From NCBI GenBank assembly GCA_963766765.1, contig CAVYBR010000005.1:186001-250000 (forward strand): a stretch of DNA of 64,000 bases, written 5' to 3'. Shown here in pieces: positions 27,220 to 35,560 of this stretch (position 1 is its first letter; each line of letters starts with the position of its first letter). A program made the translations under genes and the position numbers. The stretch is from JACCQS01 sp963766765. GTDB lineage: Bacteria; Actinomycetota; Actinomycetes; Mycobacteriales; Geodermatophilaceae. Below the pieces are notes generated by a model that worked only from the letters and a program-made list of their open reading frames with translations, ran no database searches and was not told where the DNA came from.

Positions 27220-27639
27220 GTGCCAGACACCAATACCGAGCAAGGACGAAGCGACTACCAATACATCCCGCGCCCGGACGCGGTCGACGAGGAGTACCTG
27301 CGCGACATCCTCGATGAGTACTACATGCGCAAGTGGAACACCAATCCCGGCACCGTGAAGGCCGTGAAGAAGTGGCGGGACTGGCCGCTCGTCGTCCGGA
27401 TGCCCGACGTGAAGAAGGACTTCACGGTCTTCATCGACGAGGGCTCGGTCTTGCGAGTGACGGTTGGCCTTCCGGAGCAGCCCCGGATCCTCGCGGTGAT
27501 GCTGTCCGAAACGATGCAGCGCATCTATTACGACGAGACGACCGCGGCCATCGAGTCCATCGCCGGGCGGATCAAGGTTCGCGGCAACGAGACCGAACGG
27601 CGGCGGTTGCTCGCCGCGATGTCCTACCTCACGTGGTGA
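27220..27639 (+). CDS. SCP2-sterol-transfer-like small protein
   Basis: 139 residues, GTG start with GAGGG upstream. The N-terminal third (about 1-60) is charged and probably helical, with DEEYLRDILDEYYMRKW. The rest, FIDEGSVLRVTVGLPEQPRI, a central IYYDETTAAIE and the end AGRIKVRGNETERRRLLAAM, resembles the C-terminal half of the SCP2 fold (a small lipid- or hydrophobe-binding domain). It lies 55 bases upstream of the molybdenum hydroxylase genes and intact between broken genes, so a role in handling a hydrophobic substrate or an accessory function is possible. The family match is by eye and only moderate. Confidence 0.6.
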   Translation: MPDTNTEQGRSDYQYIPRPDAVDEEYLRDILDEYYMRKWNTNPGTVKAVKKWRDWPLVVRMPDVKKDFTVFIDEGSVLRVTVGLPEQPRILAVMLSETMQRIYYDETTAAIESIAGRIKVRGNETERRRLLAAMSYLTW

Positions 27640-27694
27640 TCAGGGGCAGACGGAGGTCAGTCCAGCCCTGCGGTCGGAGACGAAGGAGACGCCG

Positions 27695-30211
27695 ATGACG
27701 GAGACCTTGCCGGATCACTCTCGGCACCAGGAACGATCTGAGCGGCAGAAGCTCGTCGGACAGTCCGTGCCGCGCAAGGAGGACTTGCCCCTCCTGACCG
27801 GCACGGCTCGATTCATCGATGACGTCCGCCTGCCCGGCATGCTCTACGCCAAAATTCTGCGGAGCAGCACGGCGCACGCGCGCCTGAACAGCGTGGATCT
27901 CTCCAAGGCGCTGGAGATGCCCGGTGTGCGTGGCGCGGTGTGCGGGCGCGATCTGGTCGGCCTGATCAAGCCCTGGGGCGACCTCATGCAGGACCTCCTG
28001 GTTGGCGACCATTTCCCGTTTGCGACGGACAAGATCATGTTCGAGGGTCAGGAGCTGGCGGCCGTGGTCGCCGACACCAAGTATCAGGCCCTCGACGCGC
28101 TCGAGGCCATCGAGCTCGATTACGACGAGCTTCCGGTCGTCGTCGACCCTGAGCAGGCGATTGCGCCGGGTGCGCCGCTGATCCAGGAAGGCATCAACTA
28201 CGAGTTCGGCGACGGGAACATCTTCGACCGTTACCGCGTGCGGGTCGGCGACATCGACGCGGCCGAACGCGATGCCGATCTCGTCGTTCGACAGCGGTTC
28301 GTGACGAACCGGCAGGCTGGTGCTGCGCTGGATCCGCACGGCTGCGTCGCCAGCTACGACTCCTTCACCGGTGTGCTGACGATCTATTCCTCGACGCAGT
28401 CCATCTTCATGGTGCGCGACGGGTTGGCAGATGCCCTGCAGATCCCCCGCAACAGGGTGCGGGTGGTCCTCCCGGATGTCGGCGCGGGCTTCGGATCCAA
28501 GGCGCAGATGTTCGCTCACGAGGTCATCGCCTCGGTGCTGTCCATGCGGCTGGGTAGGCCAGTTCACCTCGTCCTGAGTCGCGCGGACGTTTTCCGGGCG
28601 GGGACCGCCCGAACGGCTCAAGTGCGGTACGCGGAGCTGTTCTTCAAGCAGGACGGGATGATCACCGGGTACCGGGACTACGTGGTGCACGATTGTGGGG
28701 CGCTGTCCCTGTGGGGCAACCAGGTCGTGCACATCGGGACGAACGTCGGGATCCTTCCGTACCCGATCCCCAACATCCAAGTCGATGCCGACATCGTCCA
28801 TACGAACACGACTCCGGCAGGGCCGCTGCGGGGATTCGGGATCCCGGAAATCATCTGGGCCAAGGAACAGTTGGTCGACATGGCGGCCGAGAAGCTCGGG
28901 CTGGACCCGCTCGAGGTTCGCGCGAAGAACGTCGTCCGGCCGGAAACATTCCCTTACCGCACACCCATGGGCCACATCATCGACAGCACATCCATCTACG
29001 AGTGCGTGCAGAAGTCGGCCGAGGCAATCGGCTGGGCGCAGATGCGGGCCAACCCGAAGCCGTACGAAGGCGTCGGACTCGCGGTGTCGATGAAATACAC
29101 GAGCTGTCGGCACCCTTCGTTCGACACGGATCTTTCCGCGGTGCGGCTGCGGCTGGAAACGGACGGCACCGTCACGATCTTCTCCAGCGACGTCTCGCAC
29201 GGCCAGAGTCACGCGACGTTCCTCGCGCAAATTGTCAGCGATGTCCTCGGCGTGGGCTTCGAGAAGGTGTCCCTGGCTCAACCCGACAGCTCGACGTCTC
29301 CCTTCGGCCTCGGCACCTTCGCCAGCCGCGCGGCTGCGGTGTTGGGTACGGCCTGCCGGATGGCCGCCGAACGACTGCGGGAGAAAGTTGTGGCTATCGC
29401 CGCTCACGTTCTGGAGGCCAGCCCGGCCGACTTGGAGACCGGCGACGACCGGGTCCACGTCCGCGGTCTGCCGGACAGCGGCTTGTACTTGGAAAACCTT
29501 GCCGCCTTCGCCGCGTACCGCACGCACCAGCTACCGCCCGGATTCGAGCCGACGCTCGAGTCGGTGGCGACCTACGACACGCCGACGGAGAGGGAGGGAT
29601 CTGACGGAACGGGAAACCTGAGCGTCACCTACTCCGGTGCAGCACACGCGGCGCATGTCCGGGTGGACCCGGAGACCGGTCGGATCACGGTCGTGGACTA
29701 CGCCATGGCCCATGACACCGGGGTCGTGATCAACCCCCTGGTGGTCAAGGGCCAGCATCAGGGTGGCTTTCTGATGGGCTTCGGCCAGGCATTGGGCGAG
29801 GACTACGTCTATGACGCAGACGGACACCAGCTCAACGCCAGCTTCAAGGACTACCTTGCGCCGCTGGCCAGCGATCTGCCCGAACTCGACAAGATCTACG
29901 AGATCCCGGCTCCCTCGGTGACGATCCCTGGCGGACAGAAGGGTGCTGGCGAGTCCGGGGCCGGGCCCGTCCCTGCCGCCGTCGGCAACGCGGTCTACGA
30001 CGCGACGGGCATCCGGTTCACCGCGCTTCCGATCACGCCGGACCGGATGCTGCTGGCGCTGAAGGAGAAGCAGCGCCGCGACGTCGACACTTTGCGTTTC
30101 CCGGATGACATGCCGCACTTCAAGGGGCCGCGAACCTACGAGGACTGGCCGGGCCCGACGGAGTGGGATGACGGAGACATGAACTGGGATGAAGGGGATC
30201 TGGGGCTGTGA
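27695..30211 (+). CDS. Xanthine-dehydrogenase-family molybdopterin-binding large subunit
   Basis: 838 residues, the size of CoxL/XDH large subunits. It opens with VGQSVPRKEDLPLLTGTARF. The molybdenum active site shows GAGFGSK (near 264), AGPLRGFGIPE (near 375) and KGAGESG (near 750) with the catalytic Glu. The loop lacks the AYRCSFR cysteine of copper-containing CO dehydrogenase, so a ring-hydroxylating dehydrogenase of the xanthine, nicotinate or hydroxybenzoyl-CoA type is indicated. Water-derived oxygen would be inserted into a heterocycle. ATG 27695 follows GAAGGAG. The FAD and Fe-S subunits follow, overlapping by four bases and then three bases apart. Confidence 0.93.
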   Translation: MTETLPDHSRHQERSERQKLVGQSVPRKEDLPLLTGTARFIDDVRLPGMLYAKILRSSTAHARLNSVDLSKALEMPGVRGAVCGRDLVGLIKPWGDLMQDLLVGDHFPFATDKIMFEGQELAAVVADTKYQALDALEAIELDYDELPVVVDPEQAIAPGAPLIQEGINYEFGDGNIFDRYRVRVGDIDAAERDADLVVRQRFVTNRQAGAALDPHGCVASYDSFTGVLTIYSSTQSIFMVRDGLADALQIPRNRVRVVLPDVGAGFGSKAQMFAHEVIASVLSMRLGRPVHLVLSRADVFRAGTARTAQVRYAELFFKQDGMITGYRDYVVHDCGALSLWGNQVVHIGTNVGILPYPIPNIQVDADIVHTNTTPAGPLRGFGIPEIIWAKEQLVDMAAEKLGLDPLEVRAKNVVRPETFPYRTPMGHIIDSTSIYECVQKSAEAIGWAQMRANPKPYEGVGLAVSMKYTSCRHPSFDTDLSAVRLRLETDGTVTIFSSDVSHGQSHATFLAQIVSDVLGVGFEKVSLAQPDSSTSPFGLGTFASRAAAVLGTACRMAAERLREKVVAIAAHVLEASPADLETGDDRVHVRGLPDSGLYLENLAAFAAYRTHQLPPGFEPTLESVATYDTPTEREGSDGTGNLSVTYSGAAHAAHVRVDPETGRITVVDYAMAHDTGVVINPLVVKGQHQGGFLMGFGQALGEDYVYDADGHQLNASFKDYLAPLASDLPELDKIYEIPAPSVTIPGGQKGAGESGAGPVPAAVGNAVYDATGIRFTALPITPDRMLLALKEKQRRDVDTLRFPDDMPHFKGPRTYEDWPGPTEWDDGDMNWDEGDLGL

Positions 30212-31071
30212 AGGCGTTCACGTACCTGGAGCCGGATGCACTCGACGACGCTGTGGCGTTGCTCGACGTGCATGGGGAACGTGCCCGCCTGATAGCCGGT
30301 GGGCAGAGCCTGCTGCTGGCCATGAAGGAGCGGCTCGCCACGCCAGGGTTCCTGGTCTCCCTCGCTCGGCTTCCGGCACTTCAGGGGTGGCACTACACCG
30401 ATTCCGGCGAACTCGAGATCGGCGCGACGACCACGTACACGACCCTCGCAACCAGTGAGTACAACGGATGGCATAGCGAGATCGCAGCTGTTGCAGGAGA
30501 TCTCGCCGATCGACCAGTCCGAAACCGGGGGACCATCGGGGGGGCCATCTGCCAGGCCGACCCACGGTTCGACATGCCCACACTGCTCGTTGGCGCAGGG
30601 GCATCGGTAGACACGGCCGCAGCCGGCGGCGGGCGCACTCTCCAGGCGGGCGAACTCTTCGACCCGAAGGGTGGGACCTGCCTCGGCGTCGGCGAGATCC
30701 TCACGACGATCCGGATTCCACCCGTGGTCGAGGGTTCGTCCTTGGCCTTCGAGAAGTTCCGGTTCCGACTCTTCGACGCCGCCCTGGTTTCGGCGGCCTG
30801 CGCACTGCGGGTGGACGCGAGCAGCGACACGATCGCCGAAGCGCGAGTCGTCGTCGGTGCCACGTCACCTGCGCCCAGGTCGCTCGAGGCGAGCTCGGAA
30901 CTGGTGGGTCGAGCTATCGACGACGCCGACATCGCACAGTTCAGCGTCACAGCGATGGACGAGGCCATGCCAGCCGGCGGCGCATCGCTTGCCCAGCAGT
31001 ACCAACGGGAACTCGTCGGAGTTCTCGTCGGCCGAGCGCTGCGGCGCGCCCGCGACCAGACAAGGAACTGA
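30208..31071 (+). CDS. Molybdenum hydroxylase FAD-binding medium subunit
   Basis: 287 residues, CoxM-like. It has LIAGGQSLLLAMKERL (about 28-43) and RGTIGGAICQADPRFD (about 108-123), the two FAD-contact motifs of this family, then the C-terminal CO-dehydrogenase flavoprotein domain. It carries electrons from the Fe-S subunit to an acceptor. The GTG at 30208 overlaps the large-subunit stop by four bases, implying translational coupling. Length matches the family. Confidence 0.93.
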   Translation: MKAFTYLEPDALDDAVALLDVHGERARLIAGGQSLLLAMKERLATPGFLVSLARLPALQGWHYTDSGELEIGATTTYTTLATSEYNGWHSEIAAVAGDLADRPVRNRGTIGGAICQADPRFDMPTLLVGAGASVDTAAAGGGRTLQAGELFDPKGGTCLGVGEILTTIRIPPVVEGSSLAFEKFRFRLFDAALVSAACALRVDASSDTIAEARVVVGATSPAPRSLEASSELVGRAIDDADIAQFSVTAMDEAMPAGGASLAQQYQRELVGVLVGRALRRARDQTRN

Positions 31072-31074
31072 GTC

Positions 31075-31665
31075 ATGGCAGAGATAACGATGACGATCAA
31101 CGGCAACGAGGTCACCGCCGACATCGATGAACGCACCCTCCTGCTGGAATTCATACGCGACACCGCTGGCATGACCGGGACGCACAACGGTTGTCTTGAA
31201 GCGCGCTGCGGATGTTGTGCTGTCGAGGTGGACGGCGAGATCGTGAAATCATGCAACGTCCTTGCGGTGCAGACCTCGGGCTGCGAGGTGTCGACCGTGG
31301 AGGGACTCTCCCCGCAGCGGCTCACACCCCTGAAGCACATCACCACGCAGAGCATGGCCAATGTCTACGAGCCCCTGTCGGCTCTGGGCGCCGACGTGAA
31401 GACGCTGTCCGCCTTGCAGGAGTCGTTCCACCGCAAGCACGCTCTGCAGTGCGGCTTCTGCACTCCAGGCATGTTGATGGTGCTCACGAACTATCTGAAG
31501 GAGAACAGCGACCCGACCCGCGAGGACATTCGAAAGGCGATCTCGGGCAACTTGTGCCGCTGCACGGGTTACCAACACATCGTGGACGCCGCCATGGATG
31601 CCGCAGAGACGATGCGGCTCGAGACGGGTCTGGCCGACGGCCCCACGGATGTGGGTGATGCCTGA
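31075..31665 (+). CDS. Molybdenum hydroxylase 2Fe-2S small subunit
   Basis: 196 residues, CoxS-like. The N-terminal plant-type ferredoxin cluster is formed by NGCLEARCGCCAVEVDGEIV followed by KSC; the usual CGAC is CGCC here. The second cluster is formed by CGFCTPGM (near 126) and GNLCRCTGY (near 161). ATG at 31075, three bases after the FAD subunit. The C-terminal tail is slightly extended. The next gene's ATG lies eight bases before this stop. Together with the two preceding genes it gives a complete hydroxylase. Confidence 0.93.
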   Translation: MAEITMTINGNEVTADIDERTLLLEFIRDTAGMTGTHNGCLEARCGCCAVEVDGEIVKSCNVLAVQTSGCEVSTVEGLSPQRLTPLKHITTQSMANVYEPLSALGADVKTLSALQESFHRKHALQCGFCTPGMLMVLTNYLKENSDPTREDIRKAISGNLCRCTGYQHIVDAAMDAAETMRLETGLADGPTDVGDA

Positions 31666-32605
31666 GACAGCCACCGACCCTCCAGGCGGCGCGGCGGGTG
31701 CGGCCGACCCGATCCACGAGATGTCGGCCGCTTTGGCCGAGCACCAGTACATCGCCGACCGCCCGCTGGCCACGGTGCTGTATCTGGCTCGCCACCTCGA
31801 GGTTCCGGTCCTTCTCGAAGGAGAGCCGGGCTCGGGGAAGACCTCTGTCGCCGAGGCGCTTGCCGCCGCAGAAGGCACCCGCATAATCCGGCTGCAGTGC
31901 TACGAAGGCCTGTCGGCGCATCAGGCGTTGTACGAGTGGGACTACGCCCGTCAACTTCTGGCCATCAGGATGAGCGAGGCCAGGGGCGAGGGGCTGGAGA
32001 ACCTCGAGTCACGAATCTTCCGCCCGGAGTTCCTGCTGCGTCGTCCCCTCCTCGAGGCAATCTGGCCGGACAACGACGAGAAGGTCCTGCTTCTGGTTGA
32101 CGAAGTCGATCGCGCAGACGAGGCGTTCGAGTCCCTGTTGCTCGAAATTCTCTCTCAGTTTCAGGTGACGATCCCCGAGATCGGGACGATTCGGGCCAGC
32201 CGTCGTCCGACGATCATCCTGACTGCCAACCGCACTCGCACACTCAGCGACGCACTGCGCCGACGATGCCTCTACCACTGGCTGCCGTTCCCATCGCTGG
32301 CCCGTGAGATCGAAATCGTGCGCCGCAGAATCCCCGGGGTCTCCGAGCGGCTCACTCAGCAGGGGTGCCTCCTGGTACAGCGGATCCGGTCGGGCTATTA
32401 CCGCAAATCCCCGGGGGTGTCCGAGACGATCGATTGGCTCCGGGCCCTGACGCTGCTCGGTGCGCACGACATCGGTGAGAGCCAGGTCACGGAGACTCTC
32501 GGCTGCCTGCTCAAGGACAGCGAGGACGTCACGTTCTTCCTCGAGAAGGACGGTGCTCGAGTGTTCACCGAGTTCGGGCTGCGACAGGATGCCGGAAACC
32601 GTTGA
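31658..32605 (+). CDS. CoxD-like MoxR-type AAA+ ATPase
   Basis: 315 residues. Walker A is GEPGSGKTS (near 49), Walker B LLLVDEVDRA (near 146), and sensor-1 ILTANRTR (near 187). CoxD-type ATPases help mature molybdenum hydroxylases, partnering with a VWA protein, and the next gene is such a partner. ATG at 31658 overlaps the small-subunit stop by eight bases; longer starts run into that gene. It is a second ATPase-VWA pair in this window, distinct from the 10-13 kb MoxR operon. The overlapping TTGA with the next gene implies coupling. Confidence 0.9.
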   Translation: MPETATDPPGGAAGAADPIHEMSAALAEHQYIADRPLATVLYLARHLEVPVLLEGEPGSGKTSVAEALAAAEGTRIIRLQCYEGLSAHQALYEWDYARQLLAIRMSEARGEGLENLESRIFRPEFLLRRPLLEAIWPDNDEKVLLLVDEVDRADEAFESLLLEILSQFQVTIPEIGTIRASRRPTIILTANRTRTLSDALRRRCLYHWLPFPSLAREIEIVRRRIPGVSERLTQQGCLLVQRIRSGYYRKSPGVSETIDWLRALTLLGAHDIGESQVTETLGCLLKDSEDVTFFLEKDGARVFTEFGLRQDAGNR

Positions 32606-33886
32606 CCGACAAAGTTGGCCGCCGCAACGGAAGCGCGGGCCCGCACGAACATCCGCTCACAGAACGGGCGCGGGAGTACGGGCAGCGACGATCCGGCGAG
32701 CTCGTCCACGACATCTCCCTCTTTGCCCTGCTGCTGCGGGATGTCGGCGTCAGGGTGTCCACGTCAGGCGTTCTGCTCGCGTCCGAGTCGGTCACCTTGG
32801 TGGCGATAGAACAAATGGACGACGTTCGCGCGGCCTTGCGCTGTTGCATGGCCGCCGGCCCGCAGGACGAGGCGATTTTCGACATCGTCTTTCCTGCGTT
32901 CTGGGCGCAGGTGACGGCCGGCTCACCGGCTGCTGGTGACGACGCTGGGGGAGGCGGGAGCGAGGCGGGTGGTGGGAGACACTCTCGAATCGATCTTGGC
33001 CAACCCGGGCGGTGCTGGAGAACGGCGTGCGGAGGGCGTCACCCGGAGAGCGACCTACAGTCGCGCCGGACGAGCGGAGTCCACGGCGACCGTCGTCCCT
33101 GACTATCAGCGCCAGACCGACGAGGTGGCGCGTCGACTCGCGCGTGTGCTCGGCGGATCGAAGAGCAGGCGACGGCGCGTCGGCGAACGGGGTGACGTGG
33201 TGGACATCCGCGACAGCCTGCGGCACAACCTGCGGTTCGGCGAAGAGATGATGCATCCTGCGGCATTCACTCGAGGTACGCGACCGGACCAGGATTGCCG
33301 TGCTGTGCGACGTCAGCTCGTCGATGGCCCCTTTCACGCCATTGTTCCTGTCCTTCGCCCACTCGCTCACCCGGCATGTGCATTGGGTGGAGTCGGCAAT
33401 CTTCAATGTCGAGTTGTCGTCAGTCACCGACATCTTCAAGCAGAAACCGCTGCCTGCCGCGCTGCGCTGGCTCGAAGCGCAATCCGATTTCACTGGCGGG
33501 TGGCACCCGCATAGGGCACTGCCTGCACGCTTCAATGCGCAGGTTGTCCGCGCGCGGATCTCTGCGGCCGACGACGACCGCGATCATCCTCAGCGACGGC
33601 TGGGATGTGGGCGACGTGGAGTTGCTGGAGCGTGAGATGTACCGGTTGCGCTCTCAGCGTCGGACGCCTGATCTGGCTCGACCCACATGCCGCCGCCACT
33701 GGCTACCGGCCCGAGGTACGCGGCCTGCAAGTGGCGCTTCCCTTCGTTGACGACCACATCGACTTCTCCGGCCCCGAATCGCTGTCCGAACTCGTTCGTC
33801 GCATCGAGAGCACGGGGACCCGCACGGAAGCGGCTGCCGCAACCTGTCCGACACCGAGGTACCAACGACAAGAGAGAGGGCCATGA
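32602..33886 (+). pseudogene. CoxE-like VWA-domain protein, frameshifted
   Basis: Repaired length is about 425 residues. The N-terminal CoxE region is SLFALLLRDVGVRVSTSGVL, with EAIFDIVFPAFWAQV. The VWA domain shows the MIDAS motif VLCDVSSSM (about 33300), FNVELSSVTDIF, and IILSDGWDVGDV (about 33585), then RLIWLDPHAA. Four frame changes, all consistent with one extra base, occur near 32960, 33275, 33505 and 33660. TTG start overlaps the coxD-like stop. It would partner the ATPase in maturing the molybdenum hydroxylase. The stop at 33884-33886 overlaps an ATG at 33883, see the RidA entry. Confidence 0.75.
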
Positions 33887-33906
33887 GCAGCACGTAGCGC
33901 GAGGAG

Positions 33907-34281
33907 ATGCGTGTTCCCGGACTTCCGGAGCCGATCAGTCACTACACCGACGCCGTGCGCTTCGGAGACCTCCTGTTCGTTTCAGGATGCGCGCCGCTCG
34001 ACGAGTCGAACCAGCTCGTCGGTGCTGGCGATGTGGGCGCCCAGACCAGGAAGGTCCTGGAGAACCTCGGGGCGGCGTTGCGACACGCCGGAGCGGACTT
34101 CTCCGACGTTCTGAAGGTGACTGTCTTCATGACAGACGTCTCGCAACGGCAGGCCGCCAACGTCGTACGGCAGGAGTTCTTCGGCGACGCGTTGCCGGCC
34201 AGCACGCTCATCGAGGTGTCCGCGCTCGCGGTCGACGGGATGCTCATCGAGATCGAAGCGGTGGCTGGGATTCCGAGCTAG
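33907..34281 (+). CDS. RidA/YjgF family enamine/imine deaminase-like protein
   Basis: 124 residues. GDLLFVSGCAP, DFSDVLKVTVFMTDV and ASTLIEVSALAVDGMLIEIEAVA are characteristic RidA segments. RidA proteins hydrolyse reactive enamines or imines, and relatives deaminate 2-aminomuconate-type ring products. The ATG at 33907 has GAGGAG directly against it, which is too close for good initiation. An earlier ATG at 33883, in frame and overlapping the previous stop as ATGA, is cut after four codons by TAG at 33895-33897; the residues after it (REEMRVPGLPEP) look like the original N-terminus. The gene may therefore be damaged or start at 33907. Confidence 0.82.
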   Translation: MRVPGLPEPISHYTDAVRFGDLLFVSGCAPLDESNQLVGAGDVGAQTRKVLENLGAALRHAGADFSDVLKVTVFMTDVSQRQAANVVRQEFFGDALPASTLIEVSALAVDGMLIEIEAVAGIPS

Positions 34282-34294
34282 GCAGCCAGCGGAC

Positions 34295-35488
34295 ATGAGT
34301 GATGCGGTCTGGCGGGTCCGCGGGTCGCCCCTCGTGGCTGGCCGCAGTCACGGACCCCTGAGTGGGGTGCGGGTGGCAGTCAAGGATCTCTTTGCGGTGC
34401 AAGGGTTCGCGATGGGAGCTGGATGCCCGGCCTGGTTGCGCGAGGCTGCGCCAGAACCCTCCTCGGCGCACGCCGTGCAGGCGCCTGCTCGATGCTGGCG
34501 CGGACGTCGTCGGGATCGCGCAGACCGACGAGCTGGCCTTCGGGTTGGCAGGGAGGAACGCGCATTACGGGACATCCACCAAACCCGGCTGCGCCCGGCC
34601 ACGTCCCCGGGCGGATCGTCGAGCGGGCCTGGGAGTGCTGTCGCTCAGGGGGACGCCGACATCGGTCTTGGTACCGATACCGCGGGCTCCATCCGGGTCC
34701 CCGGCTCCTACCTCGGCCTGTTCGGGATGCGACCGACGCACAATGCCGTCTCCACGCGAGGCATGCTGGCGCTGGCGCCCAGCTTCGATACGGTCGGATG
34801 GCTGGCCAGGGACGCGGCAACGCTGGCAGCGGTTGGGGATGTCCTTCTGCCCCGGGCGCAAGAAATGCCCGTGCGCCGAGCCCTGCTCGTTGGTGACCTG
34901 CTGGAGTTGGCTGTCCCGGCTGCCGCGGCGGCGTGCCGCATTGACGCCGCACGAGGCTGCTCTGCGGCCGAGGTGTCGGTGCGCGAGGTCACGTCGGTGT
35001 CCGACGGACAGGTCGAGGAATGGTTCACCGCGTTTCGAACTGTGCAACTCGGCCAGATCGAGGATGGCTTGGGCGCATGGGTGCGGCAACACCCCGCAGC
35101 ATTGAGCAGCGACGTGGCTGCTCGGTTTGCCGCCGCTGCCGACGTGACCCCGGCGCAGCGCCACGCCGCTAGGGCGATCCTGGTCGGAGCACGCGAGCTG
35201 CTCAGCAGCCTTCTGCAGGACGGGACCGTGCTGCTGCTGCCCACCACCCATTCCTCGGCGCCGGGGCTCGGCCAAACGGCTGAGCAGGAAGCGGCAACCA
35301 GAGCGGGGAATCTACGACTCAACTGCATCGCAGCGCTCGGTGGCCTACCGGCGATCACAATTCCGATGCAGGTGGCTGGCCACCCGGTCGGCCTGTCAGC
35401 GGTCGGCGGCAGGGGAGCCGATCGCTCACTGCTCGCCCTCGCGGACGCGCTGTCCTACCGACCTTCCGTCCCGCCGGACCCACCCTGA
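34295..35488 (+). pseudogene. Amidase-signature family hydrolase, frameshifted
   Basis: Homologous to the Ser-cisSer-Lys amidases, about 397 residues. The catalytic Lys is in VAVKDLF (near residue 29), the cis-Ser loop in GGSSSGPGSAVA and the nucleophile Ser in GTDTAGSIRVP. Between about 34478 and 34620 the reading passes through two other frames (RLLDAGADVVGIAQTDELAFG, then NPAAPGHVPG) before returning, consistent with three single-base insertions. The nucleophile motif is in the main frame. The C-terminus ends in a Pro-rich tail. It probably hydrolyses an amide of the pathway. The GntR-type operator at 35525 lies just after its stop. Confidence 0.8.
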
Positions 35489-35496
35489 CGTAGCGA

Positions 35497-35544
35497 TTGC
35501 TCCTGGCCGGGGACTCGGGCATAGTGTATGCAATCAAGCATGCA
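35497..35544 (+). promoter_or_regulatory. Promoter and putative GntR operator for the ABC importer
   Basis: TTGCTC (35497-35502) and CATAGT (35520-35525) are spaced by 17 bases. Immediately downstream and overlapping the last base is the operator copy TGTATGC (35525-35531), AATCAA, GCATGCA (35538-35544), a near-palindromic version of the motif found at 22848 and 41367. Here the site lies after the -10 element, not in the spacer. The importer gene begins at 35561 with GGAGG at 35552-35556. Confidence 0.55.
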
Positions 35545-35560
35545 TTCGAGTGGAGGTTTC

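Noticed and set aside
27629..29527. A 632-codon minus-strand open frame opposite the molybdenum hydroxylase large subunit
   Set aside because: Antisense of a clearly coding gene with no recognisable domain.
27695..33886. Carbon monoxide dehydrogenase cluster
   Set aside because: The CoxLMSDE-like order is suggestive, but the active-site loop reads AGPLRGFG and lacks the copper-binding cysteine of true CO dehydrogenase.
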